From: Lepidostoma basale
Taxonomy: Eukaryota; Arthropoda; Insecta; Trichoptera; Lepidostomatidae
DNA: 64,000 nt
Direction of reading: 5' to 3'
Assembly: GCA_022606425.2 (NCBI GenBank)
Contig: JAHDVF020000106.1
Span: 1,116,001-1,180,000 of the forward strand
The position numbers and the translations under genes were made by a program. Shown in pieces: positions 1 to 10,875 of the stretch (within the stretch, counting starts at the first letter, position 1; each line of letters begins with the position of its first letter). A model generated the notes under the pieces. That model was not told the origin of the DNA, ran no database searches, and saw only the letters and a program-made list of their open reading frames with translations.

Positions 1-47
1 GCAAAACTAGTTGGCATCAATAATAATAACTATGTCGTGGTTAAATA

Positions 48-150
48 CGAAATGTTTTGTTAGTTTATATCTATAAGTTTTAAATATAATAAAACTTCTA
101 GAAAACAAACGTTTTCATTCGTATTAATTATTGAATATGCAGTTTTTACG
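48..150. repeat. Half copy of foldback family FB2
   Basis: AT-rich segment containing the FB2 signature: a run ending in ATAATAAAACTTCTAGAAAA followed by ACGTTTTCATTCGTATTAAT. The same block ends complete FB2 copies near 24030-24075 and 37050-37095. Only the right arm is present here, so the hairpin partner lies outside the window or is lost. Confidence 0.55.
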
Positions 151-210
151 TAGTTTTATCATACGAGTACATGGGTGACATCCCTAGGGTTGTTAATATA
201 TATATATATA

Positions 211-1062
211 ACTAACTAACTAACTAACCATCACGCCGTCTCCCCGAAGGGGTAGGCAGAAAGAATGGACTGCCACACCTTTCTTTCTTGACATATTTCT
301 CTCGCTTTCTCAACATTCATACATCGTGCCATGCACGCGCGTAGATTTCTCTGACTCCTCACATGGCTGACATTCAATATTTGATTTATTTGATCGTGCC
401 ACGTTTTCTTCGGTCTTCCTCTATTTCTGGTTCCATTTACATCATTAACATATAATTTTTTTATCATTTTTTCTTCATTCATTCATTCCATATGTCCAAA
501 CCATCTTAATGATTCTTTCATTATTTTGTTCATGACACCATCATTCGCACCGCATTCACTTCTTATATTCACTTATTTTCATTCGACACTCTATCATACT
601 CAGAATATCCGCACATTCGCCTAAGAGATCTCATTTCTACTGTATTTATTTTACTTTCATCCTTCCTTTGCCAGTTCCATGCTTCGCTTCCATACATAAG
701 GGTCAGTAGAAGAACACCATTGTGCACTGGCATTATAGCTTTTTTGGATAGGTTTTTGTTTGCGATGACAACTTTAAGTGCACCATTCACTTTGTTGCCT
801 GCCCAAACCCTTCTTTCAATATCTCTCTTCACTCTCCCATCTCTTGTAAACATTCTACCTAAATACACAAACTCAACTACTTGCTCCAAATTTTCACCAT
901 TCACGCTAATGTTGCAGACTGTCATGGTTTCTTCCTTTTCAAAAATCATTACCTTGGATTTATTAACATTCATCATCAGATCATTTTGTATGCATACCTC
1001 AGACATACAATTCACTAGGACTTGTAGTTTATACTCGTTGTCAGCAAGTAAGACAGCGTTTA
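211..1062 (-). mobile_element. RTE-like LINE, 5'-truncated copy (TTAG tail)
   Basis: On the minus strand two frames together encode the end of a reverse transcriptase ORF: a palm remnant (LLADN, decayed from an F/YADD motif), then YLG..FTRDGR, YGSEAWNW, and the arginine-rich end RGRPKKTWHDQINQIL. The 3' end lies at 211 and carries a (TTAG)n tail seen as CTAA repeats on the plus strand. About twenty related copies occur in this window. Stops and frameshifts show it is dead. Calling it RTE-like rests on the order of C-terminal motifs, not on a database search. Confidence 0.8.
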
Positions 1063-1945
1063 ACAAGTTTTTTAAACTTGTTCAAAATTTAATTTAATGT
1101 TCAATTTTTCATCGAATACCCAGATATTTCTTATAATACCGAATTTTTTTTCATAATTTTTTATAATAATATAATACCCAGATAGATTTTCAATATATTG
1201 TAATTTTGAGTTTTTACTTTATTATCAACAATCATGCACTTGGTTTTATAAACGATTAATTTTTATTTATTCAAATTCATCCAGTCGTTTACTTCATTTA
1301 GCTTCCGCTGCCTTACCTCTAATCCATGCATTATATCTTTACACTCCAATTATATAAGGGTGTTATCAGCAAACAATTTAATTTCAGCGTCTTTAATGCA
1401 CTACACAATGTCATTCACGTAAATTAAAAACAGTATCGGTCCCAGAACAGACCATTGTGGAACACCTTTCGTCACCTCCAGCTCTCCCAAAATGCACCCT
1501 TGTTTTTTTCCACTTACATATTTTTTAAACCATTGTTTTTCTTTTCTGTATATTCCAAGAAATTTCTGGATCTCTTCGACTAATCGCTTCCTGTTTACAC
1601 CTCGAAAGCTCTTTTAAGATGCAAGAAAACCGCTATGACATATTTTTATTCATCAACACGTTTCTTCCATTTGTCAATTATATAATTTATCGCTGTTTTT
1701 TTCTCAAGAATAATTGCTTATTAAACAAGATTGTGGCGGCAGAATAATTTCATTTCCTTCAATATAGTGTATAAGCTGATCTTAAACAATAAGTTCGATA
1801 AGCTGTTCGTATTTTATTAGACAATTGATATGTTGATAATCATTAAATCGTTTGGGTTGAGACTTTTTAGCCACTGGCGTAATTTGTGACACTTTCCATA
1901 GTTCAGGAAAGACACCACACCCCAGAGACTGATTAACAAATTAAG

Positions 1946-2436
1946 CGAAAAATCCCGTTAAATATTTGTTGTTCATAATACCTTCTTCCGCTCTATATTT
2001 TTTTCTTACATCAGCATTTGATATTCTGTCGTATATCGTTCTATCACATAAACGCCTTAGGGACCTCATCTCTACCGCTTTTATTCTGTTTTCATCCTTC
2101 TTCTGCCAGTTCCATGCTTCGCTTTCAGACGCTTCCAAGGAATGCTGCGTTGGTTCGGATATATGGAGCGCATGGATGGAGAAAGAATGGTTAATAAATT
2201 AATCGTTAATGATGTAAATGGAGTACGGAGTCGAGGCAGACCGAAGAAAACATGGCATGACCAAATTAATCAAAATTAATAAAAGGTTGGTCATGTTAGA
2301 AGTCGGAAAAATCAACGTGCGTGTATGACTCGCTGTATGAATGTGGAGGAAGCAAGAGATATGTCCCAGGATAGAGTAGTGTGGCGTTCCATTCTCTCTG
2401 CCTTCTCCTACGGAGAAACGGCGTGATGGTTTGTTG
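1946..2436. mobile_element. RTE-like LINE copy with 5' inversion (GTT tail)
   Basis: The minus-strand part (about 1950-2126) encodes SEAWNWQKKDENRIKAVEMR up to EEGIMNNK. The plus-strand part (2127-2424) continues with LRWFGYMERM, RGRPKKTWHDQIN and ends in GETA, followed by (GTT)n at about 2429-2445. The two pieces are adjacent in the protein but opposite in orientation. This is the expected outcome of twin priming during LINE insertion. One in-frame double stop is present in the plus part. Confidence 0.7.
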
Positions 2437-2630
2437 TTGTTGTTGTTAAATGTTGGTCACGTTAGAATCCGGAAGAATCGACGCGCGTGTATGACTCACT
2501 GTATGTGGAATGAACGAATGCGGAGGAATCTAGAGTATGTCAGGATAGAGTAGTGTGGCGGTCCATTTTCTCTGCCTACCCCTGCAGTGAAACGGCGTGA
2601 TGGTTAATTAGTTAGTTAGTTAGCGAAACA
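2437..2630 (+). mobile_element. RTE-like LINE 3' fragment (TTAG tail)
   Basis: A second, shorter 3' end of the same LINE family follows directly: it starts near TGTTGGTCACG, passes through the CCTACCCC...GAAACGGCGTGATGGTT end and finishes in (TTAG)n. It lies immediately behind a GTT-tailed copy, so both tail types occur back to back. Confidence 0.7.
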
Positions 2631-2779
2631 TCCCCATTCACTTCAAAAGAACCTTTTATGACATTCGTCGCAATACCATCCTCTGAAGGCTTTGAACTTA
2701 ATTTATACAAAAATATTCTTCCTGTAAGGTTTCAGTATGAAATAAAAATTGAATGTTTTGAAGTGACACATATTTCCCG

Positions 2780-3080
2780 ACAAAATAAGCATCTCCGTGA
2801 CTCTACCAAACTTATGCCCCAGTGCACATAATAACATCGTACTAAAATAAAGGATTGAACTTCTGGAAGAAAGCCTTATAGGAGAAAATTAGCCCGGATT
2901 CAGAAGAAACAGATCAACAAGTGATAAACTATTTACAGTTACACAGATTCTGAACAAATGCTGGGAAAACAATATTGACATTTATCAACTATTTAAAATT
3001 TATTTAAAAACAATTACTGAAATATCGAGTACATGCCTGATTACATTATTTGACTTGATTAAAATGACATTATACTTATG
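2780..3080 (+). mobile_element. RTE-type reverse transcriptase fragment
   Basis: The plus strand encodes, with frame breaks, GFRRNRSTSDKLFTVTQIL, NKCWENNIDI and then FDLIKMTLY. These match the order of the GFR(K/R)NRST...DQ.F...Q...EK.WE.NID and LINLIKM blocks of RTE-type reverse transcriptases. It is a short relic just upstream of the gene 1 promoter. Confidence 0.5.
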
Positions 3081-3128
3081 TCACTAAGCAAATACAGTAT
3101 GTTTTTATGTGCAAACATATTTCTAACA

Positions 3129-3164
3129 TATAAAATCGAATTGATTCAGTTTAGTAACATTCAG
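3129..3164 (+). promoter_or_regulatory. Core promoter of lipase gene 1
   Basis: TATAAAA at 3129-3135 is followed about 31 bases later by TCAGT, an arthropod initiator, and the ATG is at 3197. Genes 2, 3 and 5 have a TATA box at a similar distance (52-61 bases) from their start codons, which supports the choice of first exon. Confidence 0.5.
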
Positions 3165-3311
3165 TTTTTTTCATCGTTGTGAGTGACTGTGTAACAATGA
3201 GATTTCTAAAATTTATACTATTGGTGTGCTGTTTAATAAAAGGGATTGAAGGTATAAACTTCCAAATCAATATAAAGGATAACAGCAAATCACACTAGCG
3301 CAATTCCTTAA

Positions 3312-4130
3312 GGGGTTATCGCAGTCAGGAGGTCAAAAAAGGCGTTTTAAGCCGTTAACTTAAAAAAATATATGTATATTGTGCTAATTTTAACTTTATC
3401 CAAAAAAAAAAAATTGTTAAAATTAATGATTTCTAATGCCGATCGGAGCTTCACTTAAAAAGGCGTGAGGCGGTGAGCACGACATTTCTGAACTAGTTGA
3501 TCTAAAATGAAAAAAAAAACAACAAGGATTTCTTGAAAAAGGAAAAAAAGGAAAAAAAACAACAAGGATTTCTTGAAAAAGGAAAAAAAAAACAACAAGA
3601 TTTCGTTAATTTAAGATATAATTTTATATTAATGTACTATGTTTATGTAAAAAATGTGACTTTTCGGTTTAGCGATTTCCGAGAAATCTTGCGATGAGAA
3701 AAACGCATTTAAAGTTTCAAAAGCACTGCTATATGCTAGCAAACGCTCTGAGACGTCTTGACAAATATTATTATTATTATTTAGTTGAATCGCTCCTTAC
3801 ATCATGATAGCATGAGCCAAATCGATGTTAAGGGTACTATAGCTATTAAAGTGATTATCGTGACTTGTGATAGATAGCTAATCTATCGCCATTTTATTGT
3901 CACGTGAATTCTACACCAGACCAAAGACAGTGTGACAATCATATCGCCCTCACCGGGAATCGAATCGGGAACCTTCGGGGTGGCTGTCAATGCACTTACC
4001 ACTCGGCCACGAAGGTCGTCGAATATGCGAGTAGCTTCGATAAAATTTGTTGATTTGACGTGAAATTTTCTTATATTTGTAAATTACGAAAAAATATATA
4101 TTTTTGAAAATCCCGACAGTGTATAACCCC
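3312..4130. mobile_element. TTAA-flanked MITE (piggyBac-like) in gene 1 intron
   Basis: TTAA at 3308-3311 and 4131-4134 flank an element with short inverted ends GGGGTTATCGC and the complement of GTATAACCCC. TTAA duplication is the hallmark of piggyBac-type insertion. No transposase is present. Inside it, a unit with AACAACAAGGATTTCTTG is repeated near 3520, 3560 and 3590, and a SINE of family B sits at 3767-4019. Confidence 0.55.
3767..4019 (-). mobile_element. tRNA-derived SINE, family B
   Basis: On the minus strand the head holds an A-box-like GGCCGAGTGGTAAG and a B-box TTCGATTCCCGG, followed by a body with TTGTCACACTGTCTTTGGT and ending in (AAT)n at 3767-3780. The same body occurs at 4214, 25962, 52405 and 61714. 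The head resembles a tRNA with CCGAGTGG, but cloverleaf pairing is incomplete, so it is not a functional tRNA gene. Confidence 0.75.
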
Positions 4131-4213
4131 TTAAAGGACATCTAATAGGTTGTCACTATACGAATAATAAGTTTTTCTTACGTTACGTTCAAGCTCATCC
4201 TATAATTACTAAG

Positions 4214-4440
4214 ATCGGGACAATGTGGTGACGATCTTCGGGGCCGAGTGGTAAGTGCATTGGCTGCCACCCCGAAGGTTCCGGGTTCGATTCCCGGCGA
4301 GGGTAGTTTGATTGTCACACTGTCTTTGGTGTGGTGTAGAATTCACGTGACAATTAAATGGCGATAGATAAGCTACCTGTAACAAGTCACGAATTACGAA
4401 TTTTTAGAATAGTATTATGAGATTACTCCTTACAACATGT
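4214..4440 (+). mobile_element. tRNA-derived SINE, family B
   Basis: Direct copy of the family: GGGCCGAGTGGTAAGTGCAT (A box), CGGGTTCGATTCCCGG (B box), the TTGTCACACTGTCTTTGGTG body, then AATTCACGTGACAAT. It lies in the intron of gene 1 between exons 1 and 2, in the opposite orientation to the copy at 3767-4019. Confidence 0.75.
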
Positions 4441-4539
4441 TCAATACATTTTTTCGCAATTTTTTTTAAATAAATCATTTTAATATCCGTCGAAAGTAAC
4501 CACGCTAATGAAATATTTATTTTGTATATACATAATCAA

Positions 4540-4580
4540 CAACACTGACAAAGGGCTTCTTTGTCCGAAACACGTTTAAT
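4540..4580 (+). other. Hammerhead-like hairpin (single copy)
   Basis: CUGACAA, a base, a weak GGG...UCC stem, then GAAACACGUUU. It matches the order of the hairpin motif described at 53843-54064 but is degenerate (CACG instead of the self-complementary CATG). Confidence 0.35.
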
Positions 4581-5649
4581 TAAATTTTTTAATAAAGTTA
4601 TGGTGAATATAGAAGATATTAATTTGTTTACGTATTGTAATTCAAGAACAATTACGTTTATATTTTATGAAATTTTAGTACACATCATTTTACTCAACCC
4701 ATGTATATGCACGCGGCTAGAAAAGTTTTCAATATCTACATACTTGAACTTAGCGTTAAGTTTAATTATCTTAAAGGTTTTCATTTCCACATGGCTTAAC
4801 TTAAACGTAGGGAATATTTAGGTTTCGTATGTGCGGTTTTTAAAATATTTTATAAAAATTAAAACTTTTTTCAAGGTATCAGAGAGAACAATGTTGCCGA
4901 CGTAATTTTCAGGTTCTACAATGGGTAAGATTTAAATTAATTAATTAAATATTTTTTTAAAATAAAATCAAATGATTTAACTGAAATCTCTTGATTCATT
5001 TGAAATAATAATGAAATAAAATAATTTTTTAATTTTATATAACTACTTCCACTTTTTTTGGTATAAATGGCTATTTTGCATAATCAATAAACTATCAATT
5101 TTGAGTTTGAGTTTCGAAGCTTTTATACTCTTTTATTAGTTAATTTTCTCTCGATGATGAATATATGTATACTCTAAAATAGCAAGAAAAATTAACTTAT
5201 AACATGGAAACGAATATTTTAATTCATATTTATATATTTTATGGATTTGCACTTTAATGAGTGTTTCAAACGTTTATATAATTGAACCCAAGTAAGTCTT
5301 AATTCAAAATTAATTTACTTTGAGTCCAAAAATGAATGTGTAAGGACGTAATAATTAAATAAAACGATGTTTTTTAACTAATAATTTATCTGCAAAATAG
5401 TTTTGCAGAACTTTTTTTCAATTTTATATTATTCAATATATCATATAAAAAAGTAATGGTTATTTTTGCAGGTGGCAGCAGCAGCAGCTGCGGAAATCAA
5501 AACTTTGGTCAATGGAGGTCTAAATCTCCAAGGGATCCATCTAGTTGGACACTCTTTGGGAGGACACGTTGTTGGATTCATGGGAAGAATATTGACAGGA
5601 TACAACATGAAACTTAACAGGCACATTAAACACAATATTTTTTAACCGT

Positions 5650-6415
5650 CTATTTATAGAACGATGTGACAGTATATGTTTACAGAAATAGAGGTTGGCC
5701 GAGTAAAGCGTGGCATGATCAAATAAATCAAATATTAAATGTCGGCCAAGTGAGGAGTCGCATAAATCGAAGCGGGTGCATGACACGGTGTATTATATGA
5801 ATGTTTTTTTCAAATCAAATCAAATCAGTTTATTTACTCAAAAGACATTACAAACAGCATACATGTTTAAGGCATCAATTGGATACAGGTAAAATATTAT
5901 AAAAATACAACATAATACCAGGAACGCATTAGTGATGGTTTGATATTAGGAAAACAAAATACTCTCCAAAGTCAAGAGTATTTGTCCCCTGAACGTACTT
6001 TCACTAACATGAAAGACGTCGATCTCCGAGGAGACCGCGTTCAGCAGACTAATTGCTCTTCCCACCGGCGTTACCAGAGGCAGATTGGTTCTGGCGGCCG
6101 GTAGGTAAAACAATCTGTGCTATCGCTGTCGGAGATATCTATCGGGGACAAAAAGACCAACATCCTCCAGTACGGCCGAGTTCTCCAAGTATCCCCTAAT
6201 TAATCTGAAGAAATGGGTAATTAGATGTCCATCTCTTCGAAGCTGTAGAGAATTGGTTCCGAGCATTCCCAGAAGAAATGCCGTGGGATAGAGCCCAGGA
6301 TAACTACCATACTCCCTCATGCAGAGATACAAAGAGCGAGAGAAGTATGCCAGAAAAGAAAAGTTTGGCAGTTCATTATTTCTCTTTGAAGAGACGGCGT
6401 GATGGTTAATTAATT
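5650..6415 (+). mobile_element. RTE-like LINE copy split by another LINE
   Basis: The plus strand at 5650-5805 matches the RGRPKKTWHDQINQIL...RACMTRC end of the RTE-like LINE and resumes at about 6330 with the GAGAGAAGTATG...ACGGCGTGATGGTTAATTAATTAG end. The 5811-6325 segment between them is an antisense LINE fragment. Located in gene 1 between exons 4 and 5. Confidence 0.7.
5811..6325 (-). mobile_element. CR1/Jockey-type LINE 3' end with (GATTT)n tail
   Basis: The minus strand encodes the usual last residues of such an ORF, LQLRRDGHLITHFFRLIRGY, then VGLFVPDRYLRQR. A 3' UTR follows and ends in GATTT repeats, seen as CAAAT repeats at 5815-5827. The order RR...FF.L..G, then V.VP..Y.R, is typical of the C-terminus of CR1/Jockey-clade reverse transcriptases. 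Related ends lie at 10421, 14395, 26625, 31880 and 47940. Confidence 0.7.
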
Positions 6416-6439
6416 AGTCGACTCGCAGATTTTATAATT

Positions 6440-6690
6440 ATATTGTAATTTTAAATGTAATATTTAATATCTCCCCCATCCGGTCTCAATCTAAAGATAG
6501 GTATGCGGCAAGGCGATGCATCTCCTCTCACTCCGCTTGGTCCTCGGCAACTCTCTTCAACTCCGCATAAGAGGTGCGGTCCACATCTCGGCAAATCTGG
6601 TCTTGGTACTCCTGGGGAGGTTGTCCTCTGCCAATCGATCCCTCGATCATTCCCTCCAATATATTATGCAGGGAACATATAATGTAGTAT
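6440..6690 (-). mobile_element. LINE 3' end fragment
   Basis: Minus-strand translation gives GRGQPPQEYQDQICRDVDRT, then SYAELKRVAEDQAEWRR, a C-terminus of the kind found in RTE-type elements. No intact ORF remains. Confidence 0.5.
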
Positions 6691-6734
6691 AATTTCATTG
6701 TTAATATCTATGAACAATGAAATTATACTACATT
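6681..6734. repeat. Perfect 22-base inverted repeat
   Basis: Arms 6681-6702 and 6713-6734 are exact reverse complements separated by 10 bases, AT-rich. It lies directly beside a degraded hammerhead-like hairpin at 6781-6815. Confidence 0.7.
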
Positions 6735-6780
6735 AAAAAGATACTCTTAGAATTGCTCTTCATATTTTCACAACTTCTAC

Positions 6781-6815
6781 AGACATGTTTCGGTTGTAAC
6801 ATAACCTTTTTCGTA
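6781..6815 (-). other. Degraded hammerhead-like hairpin
   Basis: The minus strand reads GAAAAAGG, a loop, CCGAAACAUGUCU. The stem II pairing and the GAAACATGTC end are kept, but the CUGANGA word is eroded. Confidence 0.35.
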
Positions 6816-7465
6816 TAAACTTTAACCACAGGAAAAAGATCACAAACAAAACATCATTCAAAAGAAAAACGTTGTGTTGTGAAAATACTAAGTACAATTC
6901 TATTTATTTAAATGTGAATAAATATAATGGTGAATATAGAATAACGATTATGTGGATAAGTTTGCCTCGGAATCTATTATTTTTGCTGATTCTTGGGATG
7001 CCACTCGGGCCTTTAATGTGATAGTGTATATCAAAAGTGTAGCTTCTCTGCCACGAAGGTTATCAGTTAGTGTTGTTAAAATTGATAGTTTTTTTGTAAT
7101 AATATATAAAATATTCTTATAGGATAACATCGCTGGACCCTGCGTATCTAGGGTTTTATCCGGGATTCATCTTGGGACATATTTTGGCATCTGATGCACA
7201 TTTCGTGGATGTAATCCATACTGATGCTGGTCTGGTGGGAGCACCAGTTTCCACGGGCACAGCAGATTTCTGGCCCAATGGAGGAACATCAGTGCAGCCT
7301 GGCTGTTTGACTCCCAATGCTCTCCTACCATTTCGTTTGTGAATTTTTATTTTTACAAATACGATTTTTGATGAATTTTCTTTTGATACAGTGGAATTAG
7401 TACTTATTAATTGTAGGGTAACATATGATGATTGTTAATACACAAACAATTAGCAAACAAGCACT

Positions 7466-9110
7466 TTGGTGTCCTTTCTGAGGTCATGGTTGTCAAATAT
7501 TTTCCTTCTCATCCGCCCGAAGGCTGCGCTGGCCGACTTTATGCTGGATGGACCTCTTCGTCAATGTGTAATTTTTGGGATATGTGGCTATCCAGGTATT
7601 GCTAGTGTGAGACAGCCTCGAGTGGGGTGTCTTTTATATATACTAGTGGTGGGGCAATATTTGACGATTTGGGTTCTTTTTGATACAGGACTTTGGTTTT
7701 TCCAATATTAACCTTAAGACCCATCATCTCGTACGCCTCCGCAAACACATTAACGATCCTACATTACTAATATCCAATCTGGTGTGCCACAAGGCTCTGT
7801 TTTAGGACCCCTTTTATTTATCATGTTTACAAATGACGTTGCCAAAATAATAGAATCCTTTGGCCTCCTCTCACATTGCTATGCTGATGATCAGCAACTT
7901 TATTTTTTCTGCAACCCTGATGACACCAAACATCTTACGTCAACAACTGTCAACTGCATTGATGCCATATCCAGATGGATGGCATCAAACAAACTTAAAC
8001 TAAATCCATCCAAAACGGAATTTCTCTGGACTTCTTCCGCAAAGCGTCAACATCTTATCGATCATTCCTCAATTTCAACAGCTGACAATGATATCGTTCC
8101 CAAAAACTCCACAAAGCTTCTTGGTGTTTATCTTGACGCAAATCTGTCTCTAAAATCCCAAATTAATAACACGGTCAGCGCTAGTTTCTTCCACCTAAGA
8201 CGATTAAAATCCGTCAAAAGGAGTATTCCCCACGACACTTTCAAAACTCTTGTAAATTCCTTCGTTGTGTCACGACTTGATTATTGTAATGGAATTTATG
8301 CAAACATTCCAAAACAACAAATAAACAAACTTCAATCTGCGTTCAATGCAGCAGCAAGGCTCATTAAAGGCATTCCAAAAAAGTCTCATATAACACAACA
8401 TCTCAAAGAACTTCACTGGCTTAAAAGTCCAGAAAGAATCCAGTATAAACTCTGCTGGACAGTCTTAAAAGCGCTACATGGAATGGCACCAAGTTATATA
8501 TCTGAACTCTGTATAACGGACAGCCTAAATTCACGGAAATCCACACTTCGCTCGGCGAACTCCTCAGCAATAGGAAGATTAGTTGAGCCGAAGCGTTGCC
8601 CCAGTACAAATTTCGGGGATCGAGCGTTCGCGGTAGCCGGTCCATCAGCTTGGAACAATCTCCCTTCACACCTTAGATGCATAAATGATCCGACAGATTT
8701 CAGATCTAAATTGAAAACCCATCTTTTTCATATTTCATACCCAATTTAAACATTTATACTTTGTTCTACTATACTTTCAAACCGATCGTTTTTTAAGCGG
8801 TCACATTTAGATTTTTAAGATTTAAAACACGTCTTAATGCGCCCTTGAGGTGATTACATCACAAAAACGGCGCTTTAAAAGTTAGCATATTATTATTATT
8901 ATTATTATTTATCTTGAAGACCCTCCTCAGTGTTGTAACAGACAACAGTGTCATCTGCGTACTGTAGTTCAGTAACGGGCAGAGTATGCGTGTTCCTTTT
9001 GGATTGGAGCCTTCTAAGATTAAAGAGACCTCCCTCGATGCGGTATGAGAGGTGGATATATTCAAGACTCTGAAGCACATCGCAGAGACGACGCCGCTGA
9101 GAGGAGGAGG
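7466..9110 (-). mobile_element. LINE reverse transcriptase relic split by an L2-type insertion
   Basis: On the minus strand 9050-8920 encodes LPVTELQYADDTVVCYNTEE, and 7760-7560 continues with AYEMMGLKVNIGKTKVLYQK and IKDTPLEAVSHLQYL. Together they form the YADD block and the following block of one reverse transcriptase. The L2-type LINE at 7760-8912 sits exactly between them on the other strand. Confidence 0.65.
7760..8912 (+). mobile_element. L2-type LINE, 5'-truncated, RT C-terminal half still open
   Basis: From 7784 the plus strand is open for 321 codons. It contains VPQGSVLGPLLF, the catalytic CYADDQQLYF, LNPSKTEFLW, LLGVYLDANL, SRLDYCNGIYANIP and LKELHWL...RI.YKLCWTVLKALHG, ending with a WNNLPSHLR...F.S.LKTHLF C-terminus. 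This is the diagnostic order of L2/CR1-group elements. The 3' UTR contains a GGCGCT motif and ends in (ATT)n at 8889-8912, as L2 elements do. It lies in the gene 1 intron between exons 5 and 6. The open frame suggests it is among the younger insertions here. Confidence 0.85.
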
Positions 9111-9290
9111 AGAAAGGAGAGACCACTGGGAGACGGTGACGGCTCCATTACAAGCGCCTTCCCCTGCCCTGGATGCCCCAGAATATGTGGGTCCAGGGTC
9201 CCTTCAGTCACATGCGGGCCCACAACCAAGAAAGACAGTCTTTCTCGGACACGAGGGACAGACGATGATGATGATGATGATGACAATGAG
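9040..9290 (+). mobile_element. LINE 3' end with zinc-finger-like C-terminus and GAT tail
   Basis: The plus strand encodes CPGCPRICGSRVPSVTCGP, similar to the C..C.R...SR.GL..H C-terminal knuckle of some LINE ORFs, and ends in a (GAT)n run at about 9264-9288. Confidence 0.5.
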
Positions 9291-9369
9291 CAAACATACA
9301 GTTTAATCAAGACGTAGAAAGTTACCTACCGCTTATCCGAATGTTTATGAGGTTTGAACAGTATTATTA

Positions 9370-9580
9370 ACATCCTTTATATATCACAATTTATGTTTAT
9401 TCACTGATATATCCCGACAGCTGTTTCGCCAACCAATGTCGGCATCATCAGGTGTTAAAAATATTTTTGTAACACCTTAAGATGCCAACATCGGTTGGCG
9501 AAACAGCTGTTGTGACATTCTCATGGAATAAATATGATTTGTGATATTATAACAGTGTTATAAATTTTAACAGTAGTAAA
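9370..9580. repeat. Foldback family FB3 with two hammerhead-like hairpins
   Basis: Two facing hairpins. The left arm, read on the minus strand (9457-9412), has CUGAUGA-U-GCC...GGC-GAAACAGCUGUC. The right arm, on the plus strand (9469-9520), has the same core with CUUAAGA in place of CUGAUGA. The palindromic CAGCTG follows GAAA in both. Related copies lie at 41915-42130 and 62560-62760, and single arms at 18374, 19050 and 55965. Confidence 0.6.
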
Positions 9581-10224
9581 TAGTACCGTTCGAACCTTTT
9601 AACACTATTGGATTATATATAATCGTTAAATTACAACCCCCCACCACGAAAATGGTAGCGAGCTGCCGAAACTGGTCGAAGATACAAACATTTGTGGATT
9701 TCAACTAGATAAACATTTAAAAATATATATTTATGTAAAAAAAATATTCTTTATTTAAATAACAACACGTTTTTTTTTTAAATTTATTATTATTATTCCA
9801 GTTTCATGCAGTCATGGTAGATCGTGGCGGTACTGGGCCGAATCTTTAAGGTACCCAACCACATTCCCTTCAGTTCCATACACTTCCTGGACTCAGTTCA
9901 AATCGGAAAGTCACAAGAAAAACAAACCCATTAATTATATGGGAATCAACGCTGACGTGACGTAAGTTGAAACTGTTTTATCAATTAAAATAAAAAGTCA
10001 AATTAATACATATTTATAACCAAGAAAGTCATAAATAGTTAAGATAGGAGATAATAAGAGCATGGATTTCGACCTTTTAAATTCTGGACTTTAGATTCAA
10101 TATTAGCCGATTTGTATAACAAAGTATTAGACTTGGACTTGGACTTGGATCATCTGGCTTACAGAGTTTCGACACTTGTGGCTATTCCCCTTACGTCTGA
10201 TATTAATTTGAATAGTTCTTCCTT

Positions 10225-10875
10225 CAAAATGAAAAAGGTAAATTGGCAGTGCACAATGGTGTTCTTGTACCGACCCCTATGTATGGAAGCGTACCATGGA
10301 ACTGGCAAAAAAAGGATGAAAGTATCTGTGTATGATAGAGTGTCGAATGAAAATATAAGTAGTAAATGAGGTGCGAATGATGGTGTTATGAACAAAATAA
10401 TGAAAAGATCATTAAGATGGTTCTGGAGAGTATCCTGTCTTCCTAATGTTGAACCATCTCTTATGCGTTTCTGGTAGTATACTATATATAATATATTATT
10501 TTACCTGTTCTCAATAGATGCCTTAAAAATAAATTTTGTAATGTCAGTTGATGAAATAAACTGATTTGATTTGATTTGATTTGATTTGATTTGGATACAT
10601 GGAAAGAATGAAAGAAGAAAAAATGGTAAAAAAAATATGTGCTAACGACTTAAATGCAACTAGAAATAGAGGAAGACCGAGAAAAACGTGGCACGATCAA
10701 AATAATCTAATATTGAATGTCGGCCACGTGGAAGTCAGAGAAATCGACGCGCTTGCATGACACGATGTACGAACGTTGAGGAAGCGAGAGAAATATGTCA
10801 GGATAGAAAAGTGTGGCAGTCCATTATTTCTGCCTACCCCTCCGGGGAGACGGCGTGATGGTTAGTTAGTTAGTT
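10225..10875 (+). mobile_element. RTE-like LINE copy with nested CR1-type tail
   Basis: Plus-strand relic running from the GCAGTGCACAATGGTGTTCT block to the ACGGCGTGATGGTTAGTTAG end. It is interrupted at about 10421-10592 by the 3' end of a CR1-type LINE with (GATTT)n. It lies in gene 1 between exons 6 and 7. Confidence 0.7.
10421..10592 (+). mobile_element. CR1-type LINE 3' tail, nested
   Basis: Short 3' UTR segment ending in GATTT repeats (10560-10592). The same UTR end is found on the other strand at 5811-5890. It lies inside the AGATGGTTTGGACAT stretch of the RTE-like host copy. Confidence 0.65.

Larger units (their letters stand above)
1215..2715 (-). mobile_element. Jockey/CR1-type LINE reverse transcriptase remnant, split by an insertion
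   Basis: Read on the minus strand, 2712-2630 encodes a KPSEDGIATNVIK-like start, 1945-1680 encodes GVFPELWKVSQITPVAKKS and later SPFQSG-like remnants, and 1640-1340 encodes GVPQWSVLGPILFLIYVND and FADNT. These are the successive RT blocks of Jockey/CR1-clade elements. The two parts are separated by RTE-like LINE sequence at 1946-2626, which explains the gap. In-frame stops, for example just after the VNDIV block, make it a relic. Confidence 0.65.

Noticed and set aside
211..229. Telomeric repeat (TTAGG)n
   Set aside because: The unit is TTAG, four bases, always joined to the LINE 3' end, not the five-base insect telomere repeat.
4214..4300. Functional tRNA gene with CCGAGTGG head
   Set aside because: Same reason: it is the head of SINE family B, repeated at five sites.
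4561..4821. 86-codon ORF in the gene 1 intron
   Set aside because: AT-rich, hydrophobic by composition, no family pattern, and overlaps no splice signal that would make it an exon.
7784..8749. 321-codon frame as a host gene
   Set aside because: It has the full series of L2-type reverse transcriptase motifs including YADD and an (ATT)n 3' end.
9062..9310. Overlapping ORFs on both strands around a GAT repeat
   Set aside because: Low-complexity shadows of the LINE 3' end and its (GAT)n tail.
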